This document shows, in pieces, positions 39,277 through 51,359 of a DNA stretch of 64,000 bases; within the stretch, counting starts at the first letter, position 1, and each line of letters begins with the position of its first letter. The DNA lies in NCBI GenBank assembly GCA_003864495.1, contig ML133471.1, positions 716,001 through 780,000 on the forward strand. The letters are read 5' to 3'. The stretch is from Nemopilema nomurai. Lineage: Eukaryota; Cnidaria; Scyphozoa; Rhizostomeae; Rhizostomatidae. A program made the translations under genes and the position numbers. The notes below the pieces were generated by a model. That model saw only the letters and a list, made by a program, of their open reading frames with translations. It ran no database searches and had not been told where the DNA came from.

Positions 39277-42216
39277 GGAAGGATATCTAAAGTGCGAAGA
39301 GGTTACTTGAATAATTTTAAATGTGATTTTTATTGTCTCTTGGAATATATTCAATGTTTTAATGGAACCCAGCGAGCAAAGCGATGGTTGTTGTCGGTTG
39401 CAGAGGTCCAATGAAGGCTGCAAATATCAGACAGTTTGCTGGGGATCTCGAAAATATTTCAGACTTAGAGAATGTATGAATATATAGAAAGAAGATAATC
39501 TGGATGCTTTTTCGCAAACAAAAGGACTTCTTTCATACCCCAAAGCCAGTTGAACCCTGTTATACCCTACAACTCTTTTAGTAGCACGCGCCTCTTTTTG
39601 CTTTTTTGCATCTTTATGCTTTGTTTTCATCCATGCATTATTTTCTCATGTTTTATTCTAATGGAGTATTACGTGAAAAGCTTAAACATTTAAGTGTGAT
39701 CAACACTTTAGTGGACCATAAATGTTATTTTACCGGTATTTGGCAACGTAAGGGAACTTTCCCCACCAGAAAATGTGTTCTCCTTCCAACTGCCCCATCA
39801 TCAGCCCATCGTTAATTTCATCTTCTACAAATGTTTTCTTGTCAAATGCCTAATTTTTTCACAAAAAAGCAAGTGGTCTTATTATAGCATATTTTTCACA
39901 AATAGAATGTGTTTTATTATCAGTTGCCTTGTCTATCTCGAATATTTAAAACATTTTATTTCCATTTTTTCGAATTATAGTCACTGAAAGATTCAGACAT
40001 GTGGCGTGCAGATGTTGGCTATCCATATGTACACATTCGAAGTTCTGGTTCAAGAATAATTCAGACACTTGGAAACCTTATATGGGACATAGAAATATGA
40101 CAGAGCCACCCCAGGTGCAACTTACACTCGAACTATCATGGTTTATCTCCAAGAGCCCAAGCCTAGTTTTCTTGCTTTGAGCAAACATGTGGCGATTGAA
40201 TTACCTTAGAAATTGTCGGCCATTTTCACGAATTTCCCTTTTGCATTTCCCTTTTGCTGTAGAGTCTTTCTATCACCTGCCAATGATCTCTAGTGCTGAT
40301 TACGATGGCAGATTATGTATACTGGTTGGTAGCTTTTTTCTTCGTAATAGCAAAGAGTTATATATCTTTTGTTCGTGTAAAATATGGTGTCAGCTTCCTG
40401 AACATCAGAGTTACAAATACATTATTTATAACAATTTCTTTGTGCATTAGATCAATGGCATCTGCAATTGGAATTTTTTCATTTTTCCCGTTTGCCATTT
40501 TGAATCATCAATAATTTTTGTGAGGTTTTTGTGTAATTATAAGCTATTTCTACTGAAAGAACTCAGTTAGGTTGTTAAACCAATTTTAAAGTGTGTAGAA
40601 TAATATGTTTTAGAAGTCCAAATATTCTAACATATTGAATTCCTTATCATTAAGTATTTTTTTAAAAATTAAAAATCATAATAGGCCAACATCTAGAAAA
40701 GCAGTTTCTGTTTTACTATTTGTACCAAGATTTGCTGCTTCCATTTACGCAAGCATAAAAATGCTTTGTCATCCCCAAAACATGTGATTTCGAAGAAATA
40801 AATTGCGGATATTATTGTTTTTGTGAATTAATGCACTCGCTTTTCTTAAATCTTATAGTTTGTACTCAACTTCGTAGCCAATTAATACAAAGCTAATCAG
40901 TTACTAACTATGTACAACAGAGACATATCAATTAACATTTTTGTTAGAATTATTGTAATTGAAACAACAAACGTGACATTTTAACATTCTTTCTGTTGCC
41001 TTGACTTACTTACCAGCCCAGTAATGACGGAAAGGTCAAGACCTCATATGCCCTGAAATTCGTCACGTTGAGATATCAAACTTCAATTCATTAAAACATT
41101 ATTTTTAAAGCTCCACATGTCAAAATGTAGGTCTACAAAGTGACATAGAAGCTCTAAGGTGGTATTAGAAAAGGAAAGTTCGAAAGAGAATGACTGTTTA
41201 CTTTACAGTTAATTTCTTTGTAAAAACAGTTCAGAAGACCAGTCCAAACTTAATTGTATATTTCACCTTAGCACTTCATTTTAGGTGCATCATACCAGAA
41301 CCATGCTGTAGTCAAATAAAATTCAAAATAGTAAAACGTGGGCATAAAAAGAAACAAGAAAAATAGTCTACAACATTGATTATGATGATCAAATTGCATA
41401 TAATTTATTTACTTACAAAATTTCAATGTGTTGTTGGTGAAAAAACTAATATTTGTTTCATAATGATCTAACTGTGTTTTGATAGTTGATGGCTCCAACA
41501 ATACTAGAGGACTTGTGCTATCAATGCCAGCCCTCTCAGTCAATATTTTGTTCAAGTATGAGTGCGTCACTGCCATTACCCAAACCATTGCATCTCAATT
41601 TGTTAAACATCATAAACATGATAAATTTCATTAATGACACTAAATATACCATGACACAGTTGCGGTAGTCACTGTTGTAGTATTTTATCAACAGGTTTTT
41701 TCAATATGAAGATTATTATTTTGTCTAAAAAGGTTGACTCTCTTTTGGAGCAATGCTGTCTGCAAACCATTTATGATTTAAAACAATAGAACTTGAGTTC
41801 CAAAACATTTGAAAAACCTTCACGAGTTATCAATGCAAACAGATTTCTTCATTGTCACAGTGGCATATGTTTCCTGTTTTCCTGTCTCACTTAGTCCACA
41901 TTAATATATGATTCTTACCCTTGATAACAGACTTTGTAGACAAACTAATATACTGGTACACAATTGATTGGAATACATGTACATACATATACAGATTTAC
42001 ATGTCTTAAAAGAATGCATAAGCCATCCTCCCAATGTATATATCAAGTTATACCAAGAAGAAACATTCAAGGAGATGTGGCCTATAACTGGGCTTTTCAA
42101 AAAATTGCTTCTGACTTGTGATTTATTTACCCCTTATTTATTGTGCTATTCAAACTAATAGGAAAAATTGATAGGTGATTGCTATTAAAAGAAAAAGGAG
42201 CCAACAAATGGTTATT
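39277..42216. other. convergent intergenic region after EHBP1
   Basis: This lies between the EHBP1 stop (plus) and the tandem-CARD stop (minus), so it holds two 3' UTRs. An AATAAA on the minus strand at 42122-42127, about 90 bp after the CARD stop codon, is a plausible poly(A) signal. The rest is AT-rich without recognisable genes or repeats. Confidence 0.45.
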
Positions 42217-44323
42217 CTAGAGAGCAATCAAAGCTTGGTGTTTATGTAGCTCTTCCATTATTGGTGATCCAAGTTCTGGATTGACAGAACTCAGTGCATT
42301 TAAAAACTCTTCAAAGGCCTGTGGACCTAACTTCAGCAGTATATCCAGAAGTTTTTCTGCTTTTTGAAACTGTGTTTTCTGTGCATTGATTGTCTCTGTG
42401 TGGTATTTATCATTGAGTGAATTACATTGTGATAAAATCTTGTTAGAATCCATTTTATGCAACTTCATTCTGTATCGTGAAAGAATTTCAGCTTCAAGTT
42501 GCCTGATGGGAATATCTCTCCTGAGAGCAAACTGGTAACCAAAATCAGCTTTAACATTTTCTGGCTTTGAATTAACATCAAAACCTAGAACAAATTCAAA
42601 TGCATGTATAGACATTAACCTCAAGTAAAATTTTTGAAATTTAGGCTGCCATCTTTTTTGTCAAAACAAGATGGTGCACAATTAATAACATTCAAATATC
42701 AAGGTTCCTGTTTTCCATGACAAGCAATATTAACATACAAGCTGTTTATGGGAACAAGTTTCAAATCATAATTTGTGGCATATGAAACATTTTATAGGAT
42801 GATATAAAAACACTCAAAATCAAACAACTATATATATGAAAAGTTTATTTTTCTAAACAATTTAAGTTTTGGACTGACTTTTTATATACATACACATGAA
42901 AATTTATAGGCATTATCAACAGCATTGGAGTCATCACAGCAGACATGCACAACACAGTTTTTTTGCATACATTAAGTGTCCATGACACTCACCTAGTTCT
43001 ATAATAAAATTTTAACAGATGTGGTTGAAATGTTTAAAAAATTTTTTTGCAGAAACTTGGTGCACTACCTGAAACACTTGAATATAAAGGGTTATTTAAT
43101 GAGCCCAACTTTGAAAATATGATTTAAAAATGACTTCTAAAGAAAATTGATGTTTGTTAATGAGTGATTCTCAAATTTTCAAATAGATGTGTTATTAAAA
43201 GCTTGGACAACAAGATCATCAAGCCTGTGAATGCAACCTTCGAACAGCTTCCCTTTGATAAGCAAAAACAACAGGCTAAATTAACACCACTTATAGCTCT
43301 AATTCTAAACAAATATGATTTAAACTTTAAAAAAAACCTATAGGTAGCCTGTATTCCATGTTATATTCCATGTTAAAGTCAGGTGCAAATTCTTTTAATC
43401 AATTTTAGACAAGTTTCTGCAAAATCCAAAAGACTTTGTAACTTATCTTTTAGATATTTTTGATTGACTCAAATCATTATGCAATCTAAATCAGATAAAC
43501 AGGATTTTCTTCTTGATCAGTTAACTTTAAAAATGGGTTTCTCTTCAGGGAAATCAAAAAACAACCTAATTTCCATTATTCGTTATATACCCATTCCACT
43601 TCATCATACCTATAATTGTCATAAAAATTGTATACATTGAAACCCTAAATTCAGCTCAATTTAAAACAAAACATATTCTGGACTTAAACTACTAACGAAA
43701 GTGCAAGTCCAAATAGGTAGCTCCTTTGGTTCCAAATTGGAAGACATAAAATGAGTTTCTGCAGTGAGAAACATATGTTTAAAACGTGGAAAAAGAAAAA
43801 AACTAGTGCCTTACCTGTGCTACAAAAATGTGAATAAAACGACTGACTATTACAAATATTTCAGTCACGATATAAAGAGATCAAGTGTTCACTTAAAAGG
43901 ATCTTACATATTAAATCCTAAAAGAATTCCTTTGGGGTACGAAATGGTTAGTAAAAATCTATCCTCAGAGAATGTCATCATACCTTGCTTGGAAATCCTG
44001 CGTTGATTGCAAGAGGACGTTTTTGAATCGGTAAAGGGTCGTTTTTCCTGCCGTATTTGTGTGGCTAGATGTGGGTATGAGACGTCTAAAGCTTTCATGA
44101 AAGATAGAAACCCGGTAGGCCCAGCCTTCGTTACCAACGACAATAACTTCTGGTTTTGTTTGAAGGTAGTTTCCTCTGTATGGATCTGATCCATTTGATA
44201 AGAGTCAATGACATCCCGTAGATATGGCAAAATTACCTTTGCGTCAATATTTTCAGCAAGCTTACAGTTATACCTTTGCAAGATGCTTCGATAGTTGCTC
44301 GAATCAGGTACTTGCGTCGCCAT
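42217..44323 (-). CDS. tandem CARD-only protein
   Basis: Two exons, 43984-44323 and 42217-42584, join in phase (CAA G|GT ... TTCTAG|GT) to give 235 residues. Each exon encodes one death-fold domain. CARD 1 (about residues 10-95) has ILPYLRDVIDSYQMDQIHTE, then KLLSLVTKAGPTGFLSFMKA and LDVSYPHLATQI. CARD 2 (about 135-232) has KILSQCNSLNDKYHTETINA, then KLLDILLKLGPQAFEEFLNA and LSSVNPELGSPI. The helix-4/5 pattern LL..L..xGP.xF..FL.AL....P.L is typical of CARDs. Outside them are only a short N-terminus and a basic, serine-rich linker of about 30 residues. CARDs assemble signalling complexes with caspases, adaptors or RIG-I/NLR-type receptors. With no catalytic or receptor part this could be an adaptor or a decoy. 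The start chosen is ATG at 44323 (aaaATGG context); the frame is open further upstream. I cannot name an orthologue. Confidence 0.85.
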
Positions 44324-44344
44324 TTTGCGGCATCTGTTGGTGTA

Positions 44345-44352
44345 TGACGTCA
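44345..44352. promoter_or_regulatory. perfect CRE palindrome TGACGTCA
   Basis: A perfect cAMP-response element (CREB/ATF site) lies 22 bp upstream of the tandem-CARD start codon and between it and the plus-strand candidate exon at 44589. Whether it is used is unknown. A CACGTG E-box is also present at 44621-44626. Confidence 0.5.
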
Positions 44353-44588
44353 TGTGCGGCGGAATTTTTTGTGAGGATAAAATGCGATGTAGGATTATCC
44401 TATCTCTATGACGAGGACCCTGTGATTTGACTTGTAAGCTATTCGTGAGCGGAGCCAAGGGATCAAACCAAACTTAGTCATTAAAACCTTGTGTAGTCAG
44501 AATACTCTTGAAAAATAGTTTTGCGAAACAACCAGCATCGAAAACTGGTTAACGGGGAATCGTCCCCCAGTTAAAACTCTGCGAAGCA

Positions 44589-44647
44589 ATGACTGCGTGG
44601 GAGGAATACGCCAACGCCGTCACGTGGGTGGGCATCGAAAAAATCGG
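44589..44647 (+). CDS. candidate first coding exon, divergent from the CARD gene
   Basis: An ATG opens MTAWEEYANAVTWVGIEKI and runs to a good donor, GG|GTAAGA, at 44648. Codons look protein-like and there are no stops, but the piece is only 59 bp and I found no partner exon downstream on the plus strand, where HAUS7 occupies the opposite strand. The opening resembles no family I can name with confidence. It could equally be chance or the first exon of a noncoding transcript from a two-way promoter. Confidence 0.25.
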
Positions 44648-44829
44648 GTAAGAAAATGGATCTATTTTACTCGTAATGCTAAGACTACTGCTAATCGATA
44701 AAAATACCAGTAGGTGGTTTTTAATATAAAAAGAAAGGTACCAATACTTCCTAATTTCCTAAACAGTAAAAAGCATGAACAATCACTTACTGCCTGTCAG
44801 CTAAGAGAGTGGAAGGTTTGATACCTCGT

Positions 44830-47800
44830 TCAAAAAGTATCATTAATCCTGGACTCAGACTCTCTCAATACATCGAGTACTTGCCGGAGATTCATCAGTG
44901 CATCGTGTCCGATTTCTGCAATAAATTGTTTTTTTGTAATAGGGGGAATTGTCTGCACGTTTGCTTACAAGGAACAGAAACTGCCGGCTTCAAATAAAAG
45001 AAAGAGCTCGATTTGGACAGGTAAGCTATCAGCTTGAGAAATAAAGGGAAGGAAGTCGTGGTACCTTTGTCTGTTTGTTTACTCCTGGCATCTTTAGCAA
45101 TTTTGTTCACTAATGATGTGTGAGAGCAGCGAAGTGATTCCATTTGCTCAAAAAGCTAAAACAGTTCATTTAACATCAGCCAAGAACTTTTACATCAACT
45201 TTTTGTATTATTATCAACAGACAAAGAGATAAAGAGATTGCACGATAAAATATTGGATGTCAATACAGGGAGATATACATGTTGGAGCCCTAATCCCGCC
45301 ACAAAACAATAAAATTTTGGAGATAAAAGTAGAATATAGCTTCCCATCTTACATATCAGTCTAAATAACAGCACCTGTAAGTTCAAAACAAAGAATCAAT
45401 TGAAATAAGAAGATGAAAAAACTCAGATACAAAAACTCTGAACAAAGACTCAGATTTCATCATTGACAAGAAACCTATTGATACCATTGGTAAGAATTCT
45501 ACTCTGTAGCTACAAAACGTATGTACCCCATACAGGCTTAAACCTGTGAACTTCCAAGCAAAAGATATCAAAGTATTTTAGATCTTCAACTGTTACAACT
45601 TCGCTAGCCACAAGCCACGAGAATCGATACCCAGATTTGTAATTGAGAACATAGCGACAGTAGAGATTAAAGTTCATACCTGAGAGTGGCTGGACAGCAT
45701 CTCATATGTCATTCTGCTGGCGGGTCCAAGACCTTCGAAAAACAGCCATTATTATTTTGTTTAAGCATATTTTGCCACCATGATTAAAAATATCATACAC
45801 ACGTCTAGCACCCGATTTCTTCAGACAAATGTATATTACTAAAAACAAAAAACATTAAACAAATAAAAGAAGTCTGGGAAATTTAAATCGATGGAAAAAG
45901 TGAAATTAATAGCAGATTCGAATCAGCGACAATTGATGCAAATAGCATTGAAAACATTAATGAAGCGATCATCAATGCAGCCTTGAGGAAAGCACATACC
46001 AGATTTTTTCACCTTCGGGCGATTGCACCAATGTCTCAGGTCACTTTCATAGCAATGAAGAAAGTTGGTGATGAGTTGACTGAGCATAGTGATCGTCAAC
46101 GAAAACTTTTTGCAATACCCATCCAACTCCGTTCCTGTGAGCTCGTTGTAGTTGACCTACAAAGGAACACAAAGGCAGTCAATTAACGGTTTCTTGTGCT
46201 TATGGTGTCAAAAAGTAAAGCAAGTTCTGGCAATTAAGAAAAGGCGGAAATGAAGCAGACCGTTAAAGGATAGTAAAAGATAGTAAAATGTTCAAGTACC
46301 ATAGTAGCAACAACGCGACTTTTGTCGTCTTTCAAGAAAAAAGACGTTAAATTGTCTCATGGAAAATATCTTAGGCAAGATTGTGTTTGTTTCAGAGCTG
46401 TCTTTTGTTTATCTTCGCAAAGGCTATATAGAGCAATGTTACACCTCCCTTTGCAAACATTTAAATCGAATAAAAAAGCTCCCATCGCCTCTACGAGTTT
46501 GCACGCCTTTGTTCGGTTATTGATCAAACAAGTTCTTCGTGCTATTTCTTAGTCTTAAATGATAGACACGTTTTGCTTGCATAGATAACAACATCATGAA
46601 AACGCAAATCTATTGCACATTTTGTCTGATTACAATTTTCAAAAACTTCAAAATAGATATAAAATCTGAACAAAGACGCAGTCAAAACCTTTTTCAAAAC
46701 TTGGTTATACTCCTTTTGAGCAGTTTTTATGTCTACCGATAGTTTGTTTATCAGCTCTTCTAAAACTGTGTTGTCAGGAGCAGATGACCTGAAGAACGTT
46801 TAAGAACATCTTAAACCAAAATAGCACTATAAACAAAATAACAAAAGAATTAAAATACCACATGTAACTTCTAACAAATAAACAGTTTAACAAATATGAA
46901 GAGGTGTACTTTAAAGTTTTGAAAATGCACTACTCCTAGAAAAAAAACCAATCTCAAAAAGTAGTTAACTCATATAAAGGGGTCATCAAGTTACCCAATA
47001 AGCAAACTTTTTACATTGAGCATACATTGAAAAATTTGAGCATATTTTCCCACTCTTGGCACATTATTATAATACAGTAACGCTAGCTAATGTTCTAACT
47101 CTAAGGAGCTTACCTTTTTACCAAACACACATGTTAGACATTTAAACTTTAGGCATTTCTTTTCAAAGACTATTGATAGTGCACATTGCTCATTAATATC
47201 CAAACCTACATAAAAGAAGACTTACCTGTATTTCTTTTTGTCTGCATCTTGGACAAAGCCCTTTTCCAAATCAGGAGGAAACAATGTAACTGATGGTGCA
47301 AATAGCTCTGAAGTGTTTTCTTGCCTGACTAAGTTGTCAATGAATCTGCAGCTTGTCTCAAACACCTCCCCATCAGAAAATGATTGCTTTTCTGACATGC
47401 TACCAAAAGAGAAAGATAGTGGAATCAGTGTCAATCTGATTGAACAAGTTTTACAGCAGGGAATGTTTCATTAGGAATGAACGAAAAACTTTACAGAGAA
47501 TCTCCCCACAAAAAATAACTGACATTGTGAAAATTTGCCCATAAAAAACAAATGATGCTTTATGCAATATGGTGCTTTCTGGCTGAGCATGAAGATCTTA
47601 TGAGAAAAAGCAACCAAAAAAAGGCAAAATTTAACACATGAGAGCAACATTAAAATATGAAATAAAATGAAGTAACATTTATGCTATGTGGTTAAGTAAC
47701 AACTCTTAAAAGGCAATCCTTAGCCTATCTTTGAATGAGCACAACTTGTGTCATTTACATACTCCACAAACTTTATTTTACTAAACTAATATGATTGAAT

Positions 47801-49754
47801 GATGGTGAAAATAAAATTCAAACATTCTGAATTACAAATAAAACATTATTTAATTTAATTACAATAAAACAACATTATTGACTTTTGAGGAATGTGAAAA
47901 TGTTTCAGATAGAGTCACCTATTGAAATTCAGACTGCCAACTTCCTGCTTGCTAGGTGACATGGATCTATCTACTGTTAAAACCATTTCTAAAAGGTTTT
48001 CCCAGAAAACAATCTGCTTCCTTTTTGATGCTGTTCCCTAGTGAAAAAGTTCCATGGTTATGCAATAAAATAGTTGAATAAGTAAAAGTGGTCAAACAAT
48101 TAGCTTTCAAATAAGGACGCTGATCCTGAACCTTTTGCACAACAAAAGTTGTTGGATCTCTATTTCAGTACTTCAACCTTACAATGGAAGTATAAAAAAT
48201 GAGTAATTGGTTACCAATCATTGATGGAAACATGGTGATTAAAACAAGTATATCATGAATAACTTGCTTAACTTACTTTTACCAGCTCCAAATCATCAGC
48301 TCGACAAACACCCATTAAATTGCATATGAACAGCAATTCTAAAAAAATTAGAACCTTCATAGTCAAATAGATATCCTTATAAATTAAACACAAATAGAAG
48401 TAAAGACAGAGTATACTTTGTATCTCTACAATCCTGCATCATGGTATTCACTCATTATGAAATACATAATTTATCATTATTACCTTCCATAAAACCTTTA
48501 GATATACACGGATACTTCAAATAAACATTTAACATCATCAACACCCTTCAGCTGGATACATAAATCATACTGTTCAAAACAGAAGGGTAGTTTACTTTGC
48601 AGTCTTGACTCAATTCGATGGTCTACTGAAGGCATCTGCTTAGAAACAATCTCTGCAAACTTTGAATCAAATCTAGGAAAAATCAAGCATTCTTATCAAG
48701 TGTCTTCATCACAGCAATAAGTTAAAAAAACTTGGTACTTAGCTTTATTACAAGTAGCCTTTGGTGGTCTTGGTAAAATCCAATCAACATGATAACAACA
48801 GAATATGTTTACTTAGAACTTCCATCATTCTATCATGTAAACCTACTATTGCTTCAATTTGTCATTTGGAGATGGACTGTTGTAGTTTTTAAAATAACAA
48901 GATAAAGCTCGATGATTTTGCCTATCACTTTGAAAAGTTGAATGAATTGCAACATAAAAAAATTTTGAGCTAAAAAACAAAAACTCCAAAGATTACTAAC
49001 TTTCCGACAAGCCATGATATCAGTCTCATTCTGGCTTCAGAAGGCTGAAAAAAACTCAACACCCAGCTTTCATCGTCTTCTTCAATAAACGGACAGTCTA
49101 ATTCCTTTAAAATAACAAAATGTAGCTGAAATAAAGGTTAAACAATTTCACAAACTTTGAACAGATATGCAAGTATTGATAAATTTGGTGCTTCCCAACC
49201 TTACAAAAATTTGATTTATTTGAATTACAACTGTAATTGCATGCAGTTCGTTGCCTGTAAACTGTAATATGCATGCAGAAGTACTGAGTTGACCAACATA
49301 TGACATACCCATATAGCTTCAAAAAAGCGGAGGCAACTTTTCAATACCAAGGCGCAACTTCATCATATATATAGAGGCTCCCCAATATTAAAATTGTTGA
49401 AACTTCGATTTAAGTTTAACAAGAACAGATTTGCAGCTCGCAAAGAGCAGAGCCAAAACAAACGTCAATATAGTTTTTGGAATCTTTTCGAAGAAATTTG
49501 CATGTAATGGGATGCAAAAAGAAGAAATGCACTCCAAAAAATAATGCCTGGCTGCGACGAAATGCGCCTTAGTGCATTCGGAGACTGCTTTAGATTGCCC
49601 ACCTTCAGTCACGTAGCATCTCCATTCTCATTGGACGTGATATAAAACTTTGGGATGCAATTATGCTACAAGAACGTACCTGAAGCATCCATTTTATATT
49701 TGCTAGTCGAATGCTCCCGTCTTGGACAGTTTTTGACTCTGATTTTGCCGCCAT
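44830..49754 (-). CDS. HAUS7: HAUS augmin-like complex subunit 7
   Basis: HAUS7 belongs to the eight-subunit augmin complex, which recruits gamma-tubulin to spindle microtubules for branched nucleation. Eleven exons: 49680-49754, 49001-49104, 48545-48672, 48277-48338, 47919-48037, 47226-47399, 46689-46788, 46000-46156, 45680-45732, 45065-45155 and 44830-44915. They add to 382 residues (human 368). The start gives MAAKSESKTVQDG. The clearest match to the recalled human protein is ELDCPFIEEDDESWVLSFF followed by PSEARMRLISWLVGKFDSKF, against LNCPFLEG...CSPSEYRLEILEWM. The later part is helical and coiled-coil-like; GLGPASRMTYEMLSSHS is near the C-terminus. Two donors are weak: exon 3 (G|GTGTTG) and exon 7 (AAG|GTTTTG). 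For exon 3 a longer version to GAA|GTATCC at 48516 is open but would break the frame of exon 4. Confidence 0.82.
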
Positions 49755-50470
49755 TTTTCAACCATCTGCACAACTAAATGAGGTGAATGCTCCTACGCAA
49801 GATGCACAGGAACAAAGCACGCAGCGGTGCTAACAGAATAGAAATGTGTTGCTCGGATGTGCTGCAACCGCATGCAGACCCCTCTCAAGCAAATTCTCGC
49901 AATCCCAAAACTGAAACTATCTACCGAGTGATTCTATTGGGGTAACTTGTTGGTAGATGACTTTTCCACAACTCGTCCTTCCTCCCTAGATCTTGAAAAC
50001 TTTGGCATGCTCTATCCTCTTCCTTCTTCCCAGACTATACAATCTGTTAAATTTTTTGCCACATCTAGCAGCTTTTGAATCAATCTACATACAAACAAAA
50101 AATCCGTCATTGTGAAGACAGTAGGAGTTCGTTTCTCTCTTGTATTCCAGTAATTTTTCCATAGGCACAGAGAACTGATTGGACAACTAGGTATGCCAGT
50201 CATGTGCTTGCGTTTTTCTGATTGTCTTATTTTGACCCACAATTGGGTGTATATTTTTCATTGTGTTCTTTCGGACCCCTATTCTGGCGTTTTATGCTCT
50301 GAGGAGTGCCAGATTAAAATACTTGTTCTCATAGCATGCGATCTAGTTATTAGCTCTATTTTATTGCTACCTAGCTTCCGAACGTCGTTTTAGGAACCTG
50401 GAAAGTTATCGAGCAGTGACCTCGTGTCTCAAAGTAGATAATACCGAAGTTTATATTACTGTTAACTCCA
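49755..50470. other. upstream region of HAUS7
   Basis: It should hold the HAUS7 promoter and 5' UTR. No TATA box or other clear element was seen, and no second gene shares it as far as I can tell. Confidence 0.4.
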
Positions 50471-51120
50471 CTTGCATCATCACCACCAACATCATTTCAT
50501 TTCACTTGTTTACGGAGGGTAGCCCTTCAGCATAGCTGATTTTCAAAGGGTCCTCCATTTACAAAACTTACAAATAAATATAATATGTAAATATCTAAAT
50601 TAACCTAATTACAATACAACAACAAAACTATGAACAACCCTATTAAAAATTTTACTCAAAACTGTTAAAAACTCCGTTAAAACCTCCTTAAAACCCCTAT
50701 TAGAACCCTACAACAATCTAAAATATGCATGTACAATATACAAAATTTCCACGAAAATGAAATAAACCCCATATCAAATTTTTTAAATGATCTTAGGGAG
50801 GATGCTTGCTTTGACTCATCTGAGAGGGTGTTCCACAACTCTGCTCCTCTGAAAGGAAAACATTATTGTCCATTTGCTGTTTTTTTAAAGGTAGCCTCGG
50901 ATCCATCTCTGTATTGCGGAGGCTACGAGAGGACCATTCTGAGTCGTTTGTGAAAAGGTTACACATGTATTGGGGAGTCAACCCTTTCAGGGATTTGAAG
51001 ACCATTGTTTCAGACTCATTTTGAATGCATCAGCTCTTCAATAAGTGGTCCGCTGGGGGCCTCATGGCTGCCGTTTGACATGATTCTTGCAGCACGTTTT
51101 CTTCACCATTAGTGTCTACT
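50470..51120 (-). mobile_element. 3' remnant of an L2/CR1-like LINE
   Basis: The minus strand encodes the region just after the reverse transcriptase domain of a non-LTR retrotransposon: MVFKSLKGLTPQYMCNLFTN, then, after a frame change, FRGAELWNTLSDESKQ. These correspond to the common LINE segments LVYKCLNGLAPxYLxxLF and FxxxAxxLWNxLPxxIK. A third piece further 5' (KRAARIM) is in yet another frame. After the coding part comes a short 3' UTR ending near 50475 in a TGA-rich tail, as L2/CR1-type elements have. At least two frame breaks show it is dead. Confidence 0.75.
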
Positions 51121-51359
51121 ATATCATTGTCCCATCCACTTTAAGTATCAACTCACAAGTGTGCACTGTTTCTTCAATGGAATGGAGCAACCTTAGAAGA
51201 CAAATGGTTCTACAAATGAGCCACTTTGATGAATTTTCTGTCCTTTCGTATTGATGATGTTAGTTTTCTGTTGGTGTATTTGAGAGGGAAATAAATTCTC
51301 ATTCATTGTAAATAATTTCAGCATATAATTTCTTGGAAAACTACTGCAAGGAAAATCTA

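Larger units (their letters stand above)
44324..44829. other. 506-bp gap between the HAUS7 stop and the CARD start
   Basis: Both flanking genes are on the minus strand, so this gap must hold the HAUS7 3' UTR and the CARD promoter. It is GC-richer than its surroundings and includes the CRE, the E-box and the plus-strand candidate exon described separately. Confidence 0.4.

Noticed and set aside
45983..46186. 67-codon plus-strand frame
   Set aside because: It overlaps HAUS7 exon 8 on the other strand, where splice sites and phases support coding.
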